Positions 18,473 to 27,838 of a stretch of DNA of 64,000 nt are shown here, in pieces. The position numbers and the translations under genes were made by a program. The notes under the pieces were generated by a model. That model was not told the origin of the DNA and searched no databases. It saw only the letters and a program-made list of their open reading frames with translations. The stretch's first letter is position 1; the number at the start of each line of letters is the position of its first letter. The stretch lies in the NCBI RefSeq assembly GCF_001866665.1, contig NZ_MLYO01000017.1:27469-91468 (forward strand), written 5' to 3'. This DNA comes from Streptomyces monashensis. Lineage in GTDB: Bacteria; Actinomycetota; Actinomycetes; Streptomycetales; Streptomycetaceae.

Positions 18473-18740
18473 AGTGCTCTCCCCATACCCGGTCGAGTTC
18501 CATCCATGGCCGAAAGCCATCGACGCGACGCACGCTAGCCTGGTTTCGGCCATGCCCCCCGAAGTCTCGACCGGCAGTCGAGCAGCCCTCCAACCTCTCT
18601 TGTGCGCCGGAGAGTTCCGCAGTCAGCACCCACACTCAAGAACAGTCGTACGAATCCTCGAAGCGGGCTCGCGCACTCCGGCACCGCCGCGCATGGCCGG
18701 TTATCGTCCACCCACCGACCGGACCATCGACGGAGACGCC

Positions 18741-19484
18741 ATGGAGCTGCGCCTGTTCGTGTTCCACCACGCCGGTGGTTCCCACCTGCTCTACCGCGAC
18801 TGGCCCGACGCCCTCCCCGCCGACTGGGACGTGCACCTGATCGACGCGCCCGGTCACGGCATGCTCGCGGACCAGCCCGCGATCGGGGACGCGCCCGCCC
18901 TCGTGGACCACTTCCTGCGCGACCTGGACGACCGGCTCACCGGGCGCTTCGCCCTGTTCGGGCACAGCATGGGCGGCCTGATCGCCTACGAGCTCACCCG
19001 GCGCCTGCTCGCCGAGGGTCGCACCCCGCCCCTCTGGCTCGGCCTGTCCTCGCGCGGCACACCCCTGCCCGACGGTGCGCGCACCCACCGCCACCTGCTC
19101 GGTGACGAGGAGCTGCGGCGCGAGGTCGCGGCGCTGGGCGGGACGCCGTCCGCCGTCCTCGAGGACCCCGCCCTGTGGCGCCTGTACGCCCCGGTGATCC
19201 GCCGCGACATGCAACTGGTCGAGACGTGGCGCCCCGCCCCGGACGCCGGACTGCTGTCCGTACCGCTGTCGGTCTTCGGCGGCAGGCACGACACGGCGAC
19301 GCCGCCCGCGCGCATCGACGGCTGGGCCGGCCGGGCGGCGCGCTTCCTCGGCCTGCACCTGTTCGACGGCGGGCACTTCTACTTCCGGCCCGACCCCGGC
19401 CCGCTGCTGCGGCAGGTCACCGTCGACGCCCGGCGCGCCCTGGACCTGGCCGCCGGCCTCCCGGGGCACACGGTGACGCGGTGA
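18741..19484 (+). CDS. Type II thioesterase (second of three)
   Basis: A 247-residue alpha/beta hydrolase. The N-terminus reads LFVFHHAGGSHLLYRDW, the nucleophile Ser is in FGHSMGGLIAYE, and the catalytic His is in FDGGHFYFRPDP. Its stop overlaps the GTG of the following SARP gene, so the two are co-translated. It probably edits PKS carrier proteins. ATG at 18741 is preferred over upstream in-frame codons because the hydrolase fold begins at once. Confidence 0.88.
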   Translation: MELRLFVFHHAGGSHLLYRDWPDALPADWDVHLIDAPGHGMLADQPAIGDAPALVDHFLRDLDDRLTGRFALFGHSMGGLIAYELTRRLLAEGRTPPLWLGLSSRGTPLPDGARTHRHLLGDEELRREVAALGGTPSAVLEDPALWRLYAPVIRRDMQLVETWRPAPDAGLLSVPLSVFGGRHDTATPPARIDGWAGRAARFLGLHLFDGGHFYFRPDPGPLLRQVTVDARRALDLAAGLPGHTVTR

Positions 19485-20470
19485 GCGTCCTCGGCGAACC
19501 GCTGCGCAGCAGACCCCACGTCGCCGGGAGCACGGAGTTCCGGCTCCTCGGCCCGGTCGGCATCCGGGACGGCGCCACCGGCGCGGACATCGTGCCGCCC
19601 GGCTCCAAGCAGCGCGCCCTGCTCGCCGCGTTCGTGACGCACGCCGGCACGCTGCTCTCGGCGGACCGGCTCACCGAGGAGCTGTGGGGCAGCGCCCCGC
19701 CCACGAACGCGCCGAACGCCCTGCAGGCCCATGTGGGCAGGCTGCGGCGGCTGCTGCCCGCCCCGCAGGGCCCGGGGGCCGGCGACCACGAGTGGATCAG
19801 CACCCTGCCCACCGGATATCTGCTGCGCCTCGGCCACGCCACGACCGACGTCCAGCACTTCGGCCGCCTGTCCGCCGAGGGGCGGGCGGCCCTCGCCTCG
19901 GACCCCGGCCGCGCGGCCGGGCTGCTGCGCCACGCCCTGTCGTTGTGGCGCGGCCCGGCCCTCCAGGACAGCCGCACCGGGCCCATCGGCGCGATCGAGG
20001 CCGACCGGCTCGAGGAGATGCGGCTGTGCACCCTGGAGGCGCTCTACGAGGCGAGCCTGCGCTGTGCCCAGCACGGCGAGATCATCGGCGAGCTGGAGAA
20101 GCTGACCGCCGCCCACCCACTGCGGGAGCGGTTCTACGACCTGTTGATGGTGTCCCTGTACCGCAGCGGCCGTCAGGCCGAGGCACTCGGCGTCTACGAG
20201 AGGGCACGCCGCCGCCTGGCCGACGCCCTCGGCATCCAACCGGGCCCCGCCCTGAGCGGCCGCATGGAGGCGATCCTCCACCACTCCCCCGGTCTGGGCG
20301 CACCCGCGGACGAGCCCGCGGCCGCGTCGGCGCACCCGCGGCCCGCCGCCGCCCGGAACCTGGGCGACGAGGTCGCGCGGCTGCAGCATCGCATCGACGA
20401 ACTCGTATGGGAGCAGCGGGAGCTGGTGCGCAGGTTCGACTCGGTCGTGGCCCGGCTGCCGGACCTCTGA
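19481..20470 (+). CDS. SARP-family activator (second of three)
   Basis: About 329 aa from a GTG at 19481 (GTGA overlap with the thioesterase). It has the SARP winged helix (EFRLLGPVGIRDG, GSKQRALLAAFVTHAG, ADRLTEELWG) followed by the BTAD repeat region (ALSLWRGPALQD, HGEIIGELEKLTAAHPLRE). A tail of about 50 residues is predicted coiled coil (LGDEVARLQHRIDELVWEQR), which is longer than in the other two SARPs here. It converges on the third thioesterase gene with only 22 bp between stops. Confidence 0.9.
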   Translation: MSVLGEPLRSRPHVAGSTEFRLLGPVGIRDGATGADIVPPGSKQRALLAAFVTHAGTLLSADRLTEELWGSAPPTNAPNALQAHVGRLRRLLPAPQGPGAGDHEWISTLPTGYLLRLGHATTDVQHFGRLSAEGRAALASDPGRAAGLLRHALSLWRGPALQDSRTGPIGAIEADRLEEMRLCTLEALYEASLRCAQHGEIIGELEKLTAAHPLRERFYDLLMVSLYRSGRQAEALGVYERARRRLADALGIQPGPALSGRMEAILHHSPGLGAPADEPAAASAHPRPAAARNLGDEVARLQHRIDELVWEQRELVRRFDSVVARLPDL

Positions 20471-20492
20471 GGGCCCGCGTCGCGGCGCACCC

Positions 20493-21257
20493 TCACGCCG
20501 CTGCCGCGGATGCCCCCGCCAGGTGCTCCTCGATGGTGTCCAGCACCTCACGGGCCCGGTCGAGGAGGTAGAAGTGACCGCCGGGCAGGACGTTCAGCTC
20601 GAAGGTGCCGAGCGTGTGCTGCTCCCAGGCGGCGACCTCCGTGACCTTCGCCTTGGGGTCGCTGTCCCCGGTGAGGGCGGTGACGGGGCAGTGCAGCGGC
20701 GGGCTCGGTACATAGCGGTAGCTGCGCACCGCCCCGTAGTCGGCGCGCAGCGCGGGAAGGATCATGTCGCGCGTCTCCGGATCGTCCAGCAGCATGCTCC
20801 CGGTCCCGTTCAACGCCCGTATCTCCGCGATGACTTCCTCGTCGGTACCCGGCTGGCGGTCGCCGTCGCGGTCGAGGGCGGGGGCCCGGCGGCCGGACAC
20901 GAACAGCTCCACCGGGCCACGGCCCGCCGCCTCCAGCCGACGCGCGGCCTCGAAGCCGACCATGGCCCCCATGCTGTGCCCGAACAGGGCGTACGGCCGG
21001 TCGGTGAACGGTTCCAGTGCCGTGACGATCCGGTCGGCGAGGATCCTCAGGTCCGTCTCCGGAGGCTCGAGGCGCCGGTCCTGACGGCCCGGGTACTGCA
21101 CCGCGAGCACCTCGACGCCCGGCGACAGCGCCTTGGCCACCGGGAAGTAGAAGCTGGCCGATCCCCCGGCGTGCGGCAGGCACACCAGGCGCACGGCCGC
21201 GTCGGGAGCGGGCTGGAAGTTCCTGAACCAGGGACTTTCACGCTCGGTGCCGGTCAT
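20493..21257 (-). CDS. Type II thioesterase (third of three)
   Basis: A 254-residue protein with CLPHAGGSASFYFPVAKAL, the elbow FGHSMGAMVGFEAARRL and LPGGHFYLLDR, the standard type II thioesterase pattern. The ATG at 21257 follows AGGAGAA. It lies 8 bp after the LAL regulator gene and is probably translated with it. Confidence 0.9.
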   Translation of the reverse strand: MTGTERESPWFRNFQPAPDAAVRLVCLPHAGGSASFYFPVAKALSPGVEVLAVQYPGRQDRRLEPPETDLRILADRIVTALEPFTDRPYALFGHSMGAMVGFEAARRLEAAGRGPVELFVSGRRAPALDRDGDRQPGTDEEVIAEIRALNGTGSMLLDDPETRDMILPALRADYGAVRSYRYVPSPPLHCPVTALTGDSDPKAKVTEVAAWEQHTLGTFELNVLPGGHFYLLDRAREVLDTIEEHLAGASAAAA

Positions 21258-21265
21258 GAGTTCTC

Positions 21266-23590
21266 CTAACGTGTTGCGAGGTGGCTTTCCGCCGGGCTGT
21301 CCGGCCGCCGGGAGGTTTCGGTGGGCCCCGCCCCGACCAGGTCCGCCAGGCCGGTGCGGGACCGCACGCGCAGCTTGCGGTAGATGCGCGTCAGGTGCTG
21401 TTCGACGGTGCTGGGGGTGACGCACAGGTGGGCCGCGATGGCCCGGTTGGTGCAGCCGCGCGCCGCGAGGACCGCGACGCGCCGCTCGGAGGTGCTGAGC
21501 CGGGCGATCGGGTCGTCGTCCTGCGGGCCCGCCGCCCACCGGGCCTTGGCGGCCCACGGGCGCCAGTCGAGCTCCCCCGAGGGGGCCAGCTCCCAGGCGA
21601 CCAGCAGGTCCCGGCAGGCATGGAAGTCGCCGAGCGCGGTGTGCGGCCGCCCCGCGGCCAGCCGGTAGCGGCCGCGGGCCAGCAGATAGTGCAGCCCCGC
21701 CCGGGTGGCGAACATCGCTTCGGGCACCGGCACCGCCAGGTACCGTTTCGCCTCCTCGAGCGCGCCACGCCCCGTTGCCGCCGTCACGGCCGCGGCCAGG
21801 GGCATACCGACGGCCACGCCCCACGCCTGGGGGCTGAGCAGTTCGAACGCGTGCGCGACATACCGTGCCGCGTCGTCGTACGCGCCGATGCGCGCCCGCG
21901 CCACCGCGGCGACAGCGGTGGCCACCGCGCGCCGGGCCGGGGTGGCGCGCAGCCCCCGCACGTCCTGCGTCAGCGCCGCCCAGTGCTCGGCCCGCCGCGT
22001 CTGCCCGGCGTGCAGCAGCATGCACAGCACCGCGGCGAGGCCGGGGGCGGGCGCGTGTTCGTACACGATCGCCTCGAGGCTGCGTTCGGCGCTCTTTCCC
22101 GGCAGGTCGCGCGGTGTCGTCGCACCGCCGTGCCGGGGCGTGCGGCCGCCGACCGCACCCGGGTAGCTGTAATGGAGGGACGCCGCCAACTCGGCTGCGA
22201 GACCGGTGTGTTCGCCGTTCGTGAGGGCGCGCTCGGCCGACGCTGGCCTGCCGTGCCACAGCAGCAGGCCCACCCCGGACGCGCTCTCGGCGTCGTGGCG
22301 CCCCTCCGCCACGTCCCGTTCGAGCGCGTCCAGGTGGCGGGTCGCGATCGCCGGGTCGGTCTCCCACTCGGCGCGGGCGAGCATCTCCCGCAGGGCAGCC
22401 CCGCGCCGTGCGTCCCCACCCGTGCAGCCTGCCGCCGTCCGCAGGAACGTCGCGGCCTGCGGCGGGCAGCCCGCTTCCAGCGCCTGCCGAGCCGCGTGGG
22501 CGAGGAGCGGCGCGGCCCACCGGGGTCCGGCGCGGCCGCTGCCCGAGACGCCGGCTGCCGCCAGGTGCCGGGCCACCAGCGGGGCTTCGGCGCCCGTTTC
22601 GTAGAGCAGTCCGGCCACCCGGATGTGCAGGGCGGCCGCGTCGGCCACGGGCAGCTCCGCCAGGACCGCGGCACGCACCCCCTCGTGGCGCAGCCTGCCG
22701 CCGTCGAGCAGACCTGCCTCGTCGAGGGCGTCGAGCAGGGGGGTCACCGCGCGCTCGGGGATGTCGAGCAGCCGGGCGAGAAGGGTGAGTGTCGCCGCGT
22801 CGCCGAGGACCGCGAGGGCGCGCGCCGCGTCGGTGGCGCGCTGTCCCGTGCCGCGCAGACAGTCGGTGACGGCCCCGCGGAAGGCCGTGCCGGCGACGGG
22901 GCGCAGGGCCCGCACCGGCGCACAGGCACGGTGATCGTCGACCAGGCCCCCCAGCAGCCGGGGGTTGCCGCCGGTGAAACGGTGCCACCGGGCTGCGAAC
23001 CGGCGCGCCTCCTGCGCCTCCATCACCCCGGCCGCGCACAGCAACGCCTCGACCGCGTCCACGTCCAGCGCGCTCAGGCCGACGGCGGCGCAGCGGGGGT
23101 GGCGCAGGAGCTCGGCGAGGGGCAGCGGGAGCGGGGTGCGGGCGGCGCCGGACAGGACGAGCAGGACACCGCACGCGTCGAGGCGTCCGCACAGGTACAA
23201 CAGGCAGCGCGCGGAGGCCTCGTCGGTGTGCTGTACGTCGTCGACGAGTACGACGACGGGGCGGTCGTCGGCGAGCTCCCGGACGGTGGCGTGCAGCGCC
23301 GCGGGGGCAGCGGCCTCGTCCGGCAGAGCACGGGCGAGGGCGGCGCCGGTGACCGGACTGAGCAGCTGCCCGGCCACCCCGAGCGACAGCCGGTCCTCGG
23401 CCGGCGAGGCACAGGCGCTCAGCACCAGGGCGCCGTCGCGTCGGGCCCGTCGGGCCAGGTCTGCCAGCAGGGTGCTCTTGCCGGTGCCGGGGCCGCCCGT
23501 GACCCGCACGGCCCGGGGCTCACCCCGCAGAGCGGCGCCCAGCAGCTCCTCCAGCAGGGCGGCTTCCTTCTCCCGCCGTACCAGATCCAT
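21266..23590 (-). CDS. LAL-family (LuxR-type) pathway regulator
   Basis: A 774-residue regulator with an N-terminal AAA ATPase (Walker A TGGPGTGKSTLL at residues 31-42, Walker B VVVLVDDVQH), a long helical middle part, and a C-terminal LuxR helix-turn-helix (TSERRVAVLAARGCTNRAIA, VTPSTVEQHLTRIYRKLRV). LAL proteins are pathway-specific activators of PKS clusters, often modular ones. The ATG at 23590 lies 17 bp after the flavin reductase stop. Length is slightly below the usual 850-950 residues. Confidence 0.92.
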   Translation of the reverse strand: MDLVRREKEAALLEELLGAALRGEPRAVRVTGGPGTGKSTLLADLARRARRDGALVLSACASPAEDRLSLGVAGQLLSPVTGAALARALPDEAAAPAALHATVRELADDRPVVVLVDDVQHTDEASARCLLYLCGRLDACGVLLVLSGAARTPLPLPLAELLRHPRCAAVGLSALDVDAVEALLCAAGVMEAQEARRFAARWHRFTGGNPRLLGGLVDDHRACAPVRALRPVAGTAFRGAVTDCLRGTGQRATDAARALAVLGDAATLTLLARLLDIPERAVTPLLDALDEAGLLDGGRLRHEGVRAAVLAELPVADAAALHIRVAGLLYETGAEAPLVARHLAAAGVSGSGRAGPRWAAPLLAHAARQALEAGCPPQAATFLRTAAGCTGGDARRGAALREMLARAEWETDPAIATRHLDALERDVAEGRHDAESASGVGLLLWHGRPASAERALTNGEHTGLAAELAASLHYSYPGAVGGRTPRHGGATTPRDLPGKSAERSLEAIVYEHAPAPGLAAVLCMLLHAGQTRRAEHWAALTQDVRGLRATPARRAVATAVAAVARARIGAYDDAARYVAHAFELLSPQAWGVAVGMPLAAAVTAATGRGALEEAKRYLAVPVPEAMFATRAGLHYLLARGRYRLAAGRPHTALGDFHACRDLLVAWELAPSGELDWRPWAAKARWAAGPQDDDPIARLSTSERRVAVLAARGCTNRAIAAHLCVTPSTVEQHLTRIYRKLRVRSRTGLADLVGAGPTETSRRPDSPAESHLATR

Positions 23591-23607
23591 GAGCGCCCCC
23601 CGTCCGT

Positions 23608-24156
23608 TCAAGCCGCGCCGGCGGCCGCTTCGCCCAGATGTGCAGTCTGCACGGGGACGTGGAAGGATCGCTGGTACCAGACCAGAGCCCCGCTCGAGCC
23701 CCCGGTGTGGGCCTCCAGGGGTTCGGCGAGCAGCAGGTCGTGGTCGCCCACGGGCACGATGTCCCGCACGGCGCAGCGCAACAGGACAGCGGCGTCCGGC
23801 AGATACGGCAGCCGGGTGCCGGGCCAGTCCTCGAACTCGCCTCCGGCGAACCGGTCGGTGCCCCGCGCCGCGAAGCGCATCGCGAGGGTGTCGTGCCGCC
23901 CGGCGAGCACGTTGACGACGAACTGCCCGGCCTCCAGGAGTGGTTGGTGGCAGCTGGAGCCGTGCGTGATGCCGACGAGTATCCGTGGCGGGTCGAGCGA
24001 GACGGACGTGACCGCGCTCGCGGTGAACCCCCAGCGGCGTCCTTCGCCGTCGGCGGTGGTGACGACGGTGACGGGCGCGGCAAGCTGTGCCATCGCGTCC
24101 CGGAACTGCTGTGCCCCCAGCGACAGGGGCCGGGCCGGTGTGCTCGTGGCGGTCAC
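23608..24156 (-). CDS. Flavin reductase (FMN-binding split barrel)
   Basis: A 182-residue protein like ActVB-type NAD(P)H:FMN oxidoreductases. VTVVTTADGEGRRWGFTASA at residues 29-48, VSLDPPRILVGI and QFVVNVLAGRH are the family hallmarks. It would give free reduced flavin to a two-component monooxygenase. No matching oxygenase component is evident in the window, so the partner may lie to the left. GTG at 24156 has a GGAG site. Confidence 0.88.
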   Translation of the reverse strand: MTATSTPARPLSLGAQQFRDAMAQLAAPVTVVTTADGEGRRWGFTASAVTSVSLDPPRILVGITHGSSCHQPLLEAGQFVVNVLAGRHDTLAMRFAARGTDRFAGGEFEDWPGTRLPYLPDAAVLLRCAVRDIVPVGDHDLLLAEPLEAHTGGSSGALVWYQRSFHVPVQTAHLGEAAAGAA

Positions 24157-24252
24157 AGGAACTCCTCGACTCGGTCGGCGGCACGGGCGTTCACCATCGT
24201 CCGGGTGGCGCCACCCGCTGCGTAACCCCACACCCGCCCCACACCTGCCCCC

Positions 24253-25110
24253 CTACGACGGGGCGCCGACGGCCTCCGGCAGGACCAGCTGCCTCGGTGC
24301 CGCCCGGCCCCAGGGGAAGCCGTGGTGCAGGTGGAGCACCGGTTCCTCCTCGTCCCCGGTCATCACGGCGACCGCGGCGAGCACGTCGGGGACGGGTTCC
24401 AGCTCCACGAAGCGCCAACGCGCCGACGGGTCGTCGTCGGGGGGCCGGAAGGCGACGACACCGCGGTCCTCGGCGAGCGTGAACGCGAAGGAGTCGAAGG
24501 GCAGCCCGAGGCCGAGACCGCGCGCCTTGGAGTACGCCTCCTTCAGCGTCCACAGCCGCAGCACCCGGCGATCGCGCGCCCGGCCCGGCGCGGCCGCGCG
24601 GACCCAGGCGCGCTCCTCGTCGGCGAAGGTCTCGACGATGGTGTCCAGGCCCCGCTCGCCGCGGTCGAGCCGTTCCACGTCCACGCCGATACGGTGCCGG
24701 CGCACCATGCCGAGCAGATTGTGGCCCTGGGCGTGCGACAGGTTGAAGTCGAGTTCACGGCCGCCGCGCGGCAGCCCTTCCACGGGCTTCTGCAGGAACG
24801 GCCGGCCCCGCGAGGAGCGCCAGATCACGGCCTCCGCCTCGGGGATGCCGCTCTCCAGCGCGAGGACGCGCCGCACCAGCGCGTGCGCGACCAGATACTG
24901 ACGCCGGTCACGCTCGAACAGGAACCGTCCGGCGATCTCCTGCTCGTGCTCGTCCAGCCAGTACGTCGCCAGGGTGGCGGCGATCGCGGGCGCCAGTTCG
25001 TCGTTGGGGCAGAACCACAGCTTGACGGGTGCGGTCCGCTGCGGCGCCCGCACCTGGTGCCGCGCGGTGGGCGGCGCATCCCGGTCCACCGGCACGGGGG
25101 ACGGCGTCAT
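24253..25110 (-). CDS. Sfp-type 4'-phosphopantetheinyl transferase
   Basis: A 285-residue PPTase with NLSHAQGHNLLGMV, the magnesium motif IGVDVERLD and WTLKEAYSKARGLGL, in order. It transfers phosphopantetheine from CoA to carrier-protein serines. The ATG at 25110 overlaps the stop of the KS-like gene (ATGA), so it is made with the tandem ACP and KS-like protein, which hints that those carriers are its targets. The other ACPs in the cluster are candidates too. Confidence 0.93.
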   Translation of the reverse strand: MTPSPVPVDRDAPPTARHQVRAPQRTAPVKLWFCPNDELAPAIAATLATYWLDEHEQEIAGRFLFERDRRQYLVAHALVRRVLALESGIPEAEAVIWRSSRGRPFLQKPVEGLPRGGRELDFNLSHAQGHNLLGMVRRHRIGVDVERLDRGERGLDTIVETFADEERAWVRAAAPGRARDRRVLRLWTLKEAYSKARGLGLGLPFDSFAFTLAEDRGVVAFRPPDDDPSARWRFVELEPVPDVLAAVAVMTGDEEEPVLHLHHGFPWGRAAPRQLVLPEAVGAPS

Positions 25111-26948
25111 CCGGCACGCTCCGTCGCATCCGTCCGCCCGGCTTCTCCGGCGTCGCCGAGCCACAGCGGCCGCCTCAGGAACGTCGGGGGCGGCAGCGCC
25201 ACGGGCGCCGCCCCGCCCGGCCGCCGTTCCAGAGCCGCCCAGTCGATGTCGAGCCCCCCGAGCCACAACCGGGTCAGCTGCTCGGTACGACCGCCGCGCC
25301 ACAACGCCGCGAGGTAGTCACGGGTCTCGGGCACCTCACCGAGCCCGTACGGGTCAGCGGCGCCCGCCCGCACATCCGCAGCGTGTGCCCGGCTGCCGTC
25401 CGAGCACGCGCGATCCGCGCCCGTCGGCAGTTCCTGACCGCCCTGCGAGGCGAACTGCCTTAGTTTGTCGGCGAGTTGGCGCAGGCCGTGAGCGGTGAGA
25501 GCAAGCCGGCACGGCAGGTCGGCCCGGCCCGCGCGCAGGGCCCGGGCCAGCTCGGCGAGCCCGGTGCGGGGCCGCAGCCGACCGCGGTCCACCGCGGCGT
25601 CGAGCCAGTCGGCGAGGCTCGCGGCGGTGGCCGTCAGATGAGCGGGGGTGGGCGCCGAGAGCAGGACCAGTTCGTCGTGCCCGGCGTCCGCGTCCGCCGG
25701 GTCGTCGTACGGGAACCCGTCGCCCGGGTAGTCCTCCAGGACCGCCCGCGCGGCGGGCCCGCCGGGGACGCGGACCTCCACGGTCGCCACCCTCGGCAGG
25801 GCGCGGCCGTCGGCGTCGGCCGGACGCGGCCACGGCGCGGCCTCGGTCCCGTCACGGGTGGGTGCGAGGATGGCGTGCCGCAGTTGCAGCACCGCGGAGG
25901 TCAGGGCGGCGATTCCGGTGGCCGCCCCGGCGTCGCCGATGCGTCGCAGGGTCGCCTCGCGGGTTTCGTGCAGCCCTTCGGCGGGAGCCGGGACGGGGAC
26001 CACGGCGGTCTCCCGCACGACGGCGTGGACGCGATCGCCGTCGGCGAGCGCCCGCGCGAGCGGTTTGAGCACCACGGCGCCCACGCCTTCCCCCACGCCG
26101 TCGCGGCCGCGGGAGGGGTGCAGCAGCAGTTCGACCCCGCCGGCCACGGCGGCGGAGCACTCACCGCGCCGCAGTGCGCCGACGGCGTGGTGCAGGGCCA
26201 CCAGCCCGGAGGCCTCGGCGGCGTCGAGGGCCTGCCCCGGCCCGTTCAGACCGAGCAGCCGCGACAGCCGTCCGGCGAGCGACCAGTGCCCGCTGTGCGG
26301 CGGCGTACGCCCCCACCGGGGCCAGGACTGCGCGGCGAGCAGGGCGTAGTCGGCCGTGGCGACGCCGACGAACACGCCGACGCTGCGCGGCTGCCGACTG
26401 GGCCCCGTCAGGGCGTCGAGGCGGGCCCCGGTGCAGCCCGCGTCCTCCAGGGCTTCCCACGCGGTCTCCAGGAACAGCCGTTCCTGAGGGTCCATCAGCC
26501 TGCCCTCGTCGGGCGTCAGTCCGAAGAACTCCGGGTCGAAGTCGGCCGCCCGGTCCACGAAGTGGCCCCGCTCCCCCGTCCCGAGCACCGTGCCCCAGGG
26601 GCGGCGGTACGGGCCCTCGGTGGCCGTCTCGCGTCCCTCGCGCACGTTGTCCCAGAAGGTCCCGAGGTCGGGCGCGAGCGGATAGCGTCCGGCGATGCCG
26701 ACGACGGCGTACCGATCGTCGACCGGGGCGCGTCCGGGCCCGGCCGGGTGCGCGGCGGCGGCCGGCGTGGACGGTGCATCGGGCACGCTGTCCCGCGCCG
26801 TCGCCCGTCCGGACGCCTCGGGCCGGTCGGGCGTCGGCGCCGACAGGACGTCGGGCACCGGCCCCGCGCCCCCCGTGAGCAGCCGGACGGCCTGTCCGCG
26901 GTCGAGGACGCCGTCCTTGAATTGGATGAGTATGTCTCGCTCTTCCAT
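25107..26948 (-). CDS. Catalytically dead KS-like protein with trans-AT-style linker
   Basis: A 613-residue protein. Residues 1-27 form a short helical docking-like element and 28-75 are low-complexity. A KS N-lobe follows (YAVVGIAGRYPLAPDLGTFW, LMDPQERLFLETAWEALEDAG). The active-site region reads LDAAEASGLVALHHAV, so Cys is replaced by Glu. The segment with the first catalytic His (HGTGT) is missing, and the NIGH motif reads RIGD. A KS-AT linker and a post-AT-linker-like end (PPPTFLRRPLWL) remain with no AT, the layout of KS-adaptor regions in trans-AT PKSs. No condensation activity is expected; a scaffold or decarboxylative role is possible. The ATG follows AAGGGAC. Confidence 0.85.
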   Translation of the reverse strand: MEERDILIQFKDGVLDRGQAVRLLTGGAGPVPDVLSAPTPDRPEASGRATARDSVPDAPSTPAAAAHPAGPGRAPVDDRYAVVGIAGRYPLAPDLGTFWDNVREGRETATEGPYRRPWGTVLGTGERGHFVDRAADFDPEFFGLTPDEGRLMDPQERLFLETAWEALEDAGCTGARLDALTGPSRQPRSVGVFVGVATADYALLAAQSWPRWGRTPPHSGHWSLAGRLSRLLGLNGPGQALDAAEASGLVALHHAVGALRRGECSAAVAGGVELLLHPSRGRDGVGEGVGAVVLKPLARALADGDRVHAVVRETAVVPVPAPAEGLHETREATLRRIGDAGAATGIAALTSAVLQLRHAILAPTRDGTEAAPWPRPADADGRALPRVATVEVRVPGGPAARAVLEDYPGDGFPYDDPADADAGHDELVLLSAPTPAHLTATAASLADWLDAAVDRGRLRPRTGLAELARALRAGRADLPCRLALTAHGLRQLADKLRQFASQGGQELPTGADRACSDGSRAHAADVRAGAADPYGLGEVPETRDYLAALWRGGRTEQLTRLWLGGLDIDWAALERRPGGAAPVALPPPTFLRRPLWLGDAGEAGRTDATERAG

Positions 26949-26995
26949 TGTCCCTTCGGCTCTCTGTCCCTGTGCCTCCGCGTCTCTCGCCCGTC

Positions 26996-27754
26996 TCAGA
27001 CGCGCCGGGGCAGCACCGCGAGGGCCTGGTCCACGGTGACGCGGCCGTCGCGCACCGCGTCGAGCAGGTCCTCCAGCGGCATCGGGCCGGGGCCCGTCGC
27101 GGGGGCGGCCGAGGACGGGACCGCAGCGGCGGGCAGGAGCCCGTTGATGTACGAGGCCAGGGAGTGCAGGTTCGGGTGGTCGTACAGCGTGACCGCGCGT
27201 TCCCGCAGGCCGTACATGCGGTTGACGACCGCCACGAACTCGGCGCTCAGCATGGAGTCCAGGCCGAGCACCGGGAAGGAGGCCGTGCTGTCGATGTCCC
27301 AGGGGTCGCAGCACAGGATGCGGGCGACCTCCTCGCGCAGTACGTCGAGGACCGGTGACGCCGGGGAGGTCTGCGGGGCGACGGGCGCGGGGGCGACCGG
27401 GGCGGGGCGCATCGCGGCCGCGAAGGGGGCCGGAGCCGGCGGTGTGTCCGCGGCCGGCTGTGTGGTCCCCGCCGGGCCCAGCTCGCGCATCATGTACCGG
27501 GCGAAGGCCAGCGGCGTCGGGTGGTCGACGAGCACGGCGGCCTTGACCGAGGTTCCGTAGTGCGCGTTCACGGTGGCCGCGTACTCCACGGCGAGCAGCG
27601 AGTCGAAGCCGAAGGTCTGGAAGGTCTGTTCCGGGTCGACCTTCTCGGGCTTGAGCCGCAGGACGTCGGCGAGCATGCGCACGAGTGCGGTCAGCACGTC
27701 CGCGAACGGCTCGGTGGGTGCTGCCATGAGGGCGGTCTGGCGTTCACTGGGCAT
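26996..27754 (-). CDS. Tandem acyl carrier protein with C-terminal docking-like helix
   Basis: About 252 aa with two carrier domains. ACP1 (about 17-95) has FQTFGFDSLLAVEYA and ACP2 (about 130-210) has FPVLGLDSMLSAEFV, so both phosphopantetheine serines are present. A Pro/Ala linker separates them. The last 28 residues (PLEDLLDAVRDGRVTVDQAL) resemble the N-terminus of the following KS-like protein. Start ATG at 27754 has TTGGAG; a second ATG nine codons later is possible. The gene heads a unit of tandem ACP, KS-like protein and PPTase. Confidence 0.86.
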   Translation of the reverse strand: MPSERQTALMAAPTEPFADVLTALVRMLADVLRLKPEKVDPEQTFQTFGFDSLLAVEYAATVNAHYGTSVKAAVLVDHPTPLAFARYMMRELGPAGTTQPAADTPPAPAPFAAAMRPAPVAPAPVAPQTSPASPVLDVLREEVARILCCDPWDIDSTASFPVLGLDSMLSAEFVAVVNRMYGLRERAVTLYDHPNLHSLASYINGLLPAAAVPSSAAPATGPGPMPLEDLLDAVRDGRVTVDQALAVLPRRV

Positions 27755-27838
27755 GGTGTGGCTCCAATGGGTGCGTCCCGGCAGGCGGCCGGCGGACGTG
27801 TCGGGGTGGAGATGAGGCAGGGCCGCCGGGTGCACGGG

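Noticed and set aside
20471..20492. Terminator between the converging SARP and thioesterase genes
   Set aside because: Only 22 bp are available and no stable stem with a clear loop could be drawn.
21281..24901. 1206-codon rightward open frame
   Set aside because: It is antisense to the LAL, flavin reductase and PPTase genes, all with diagnostic motifs.
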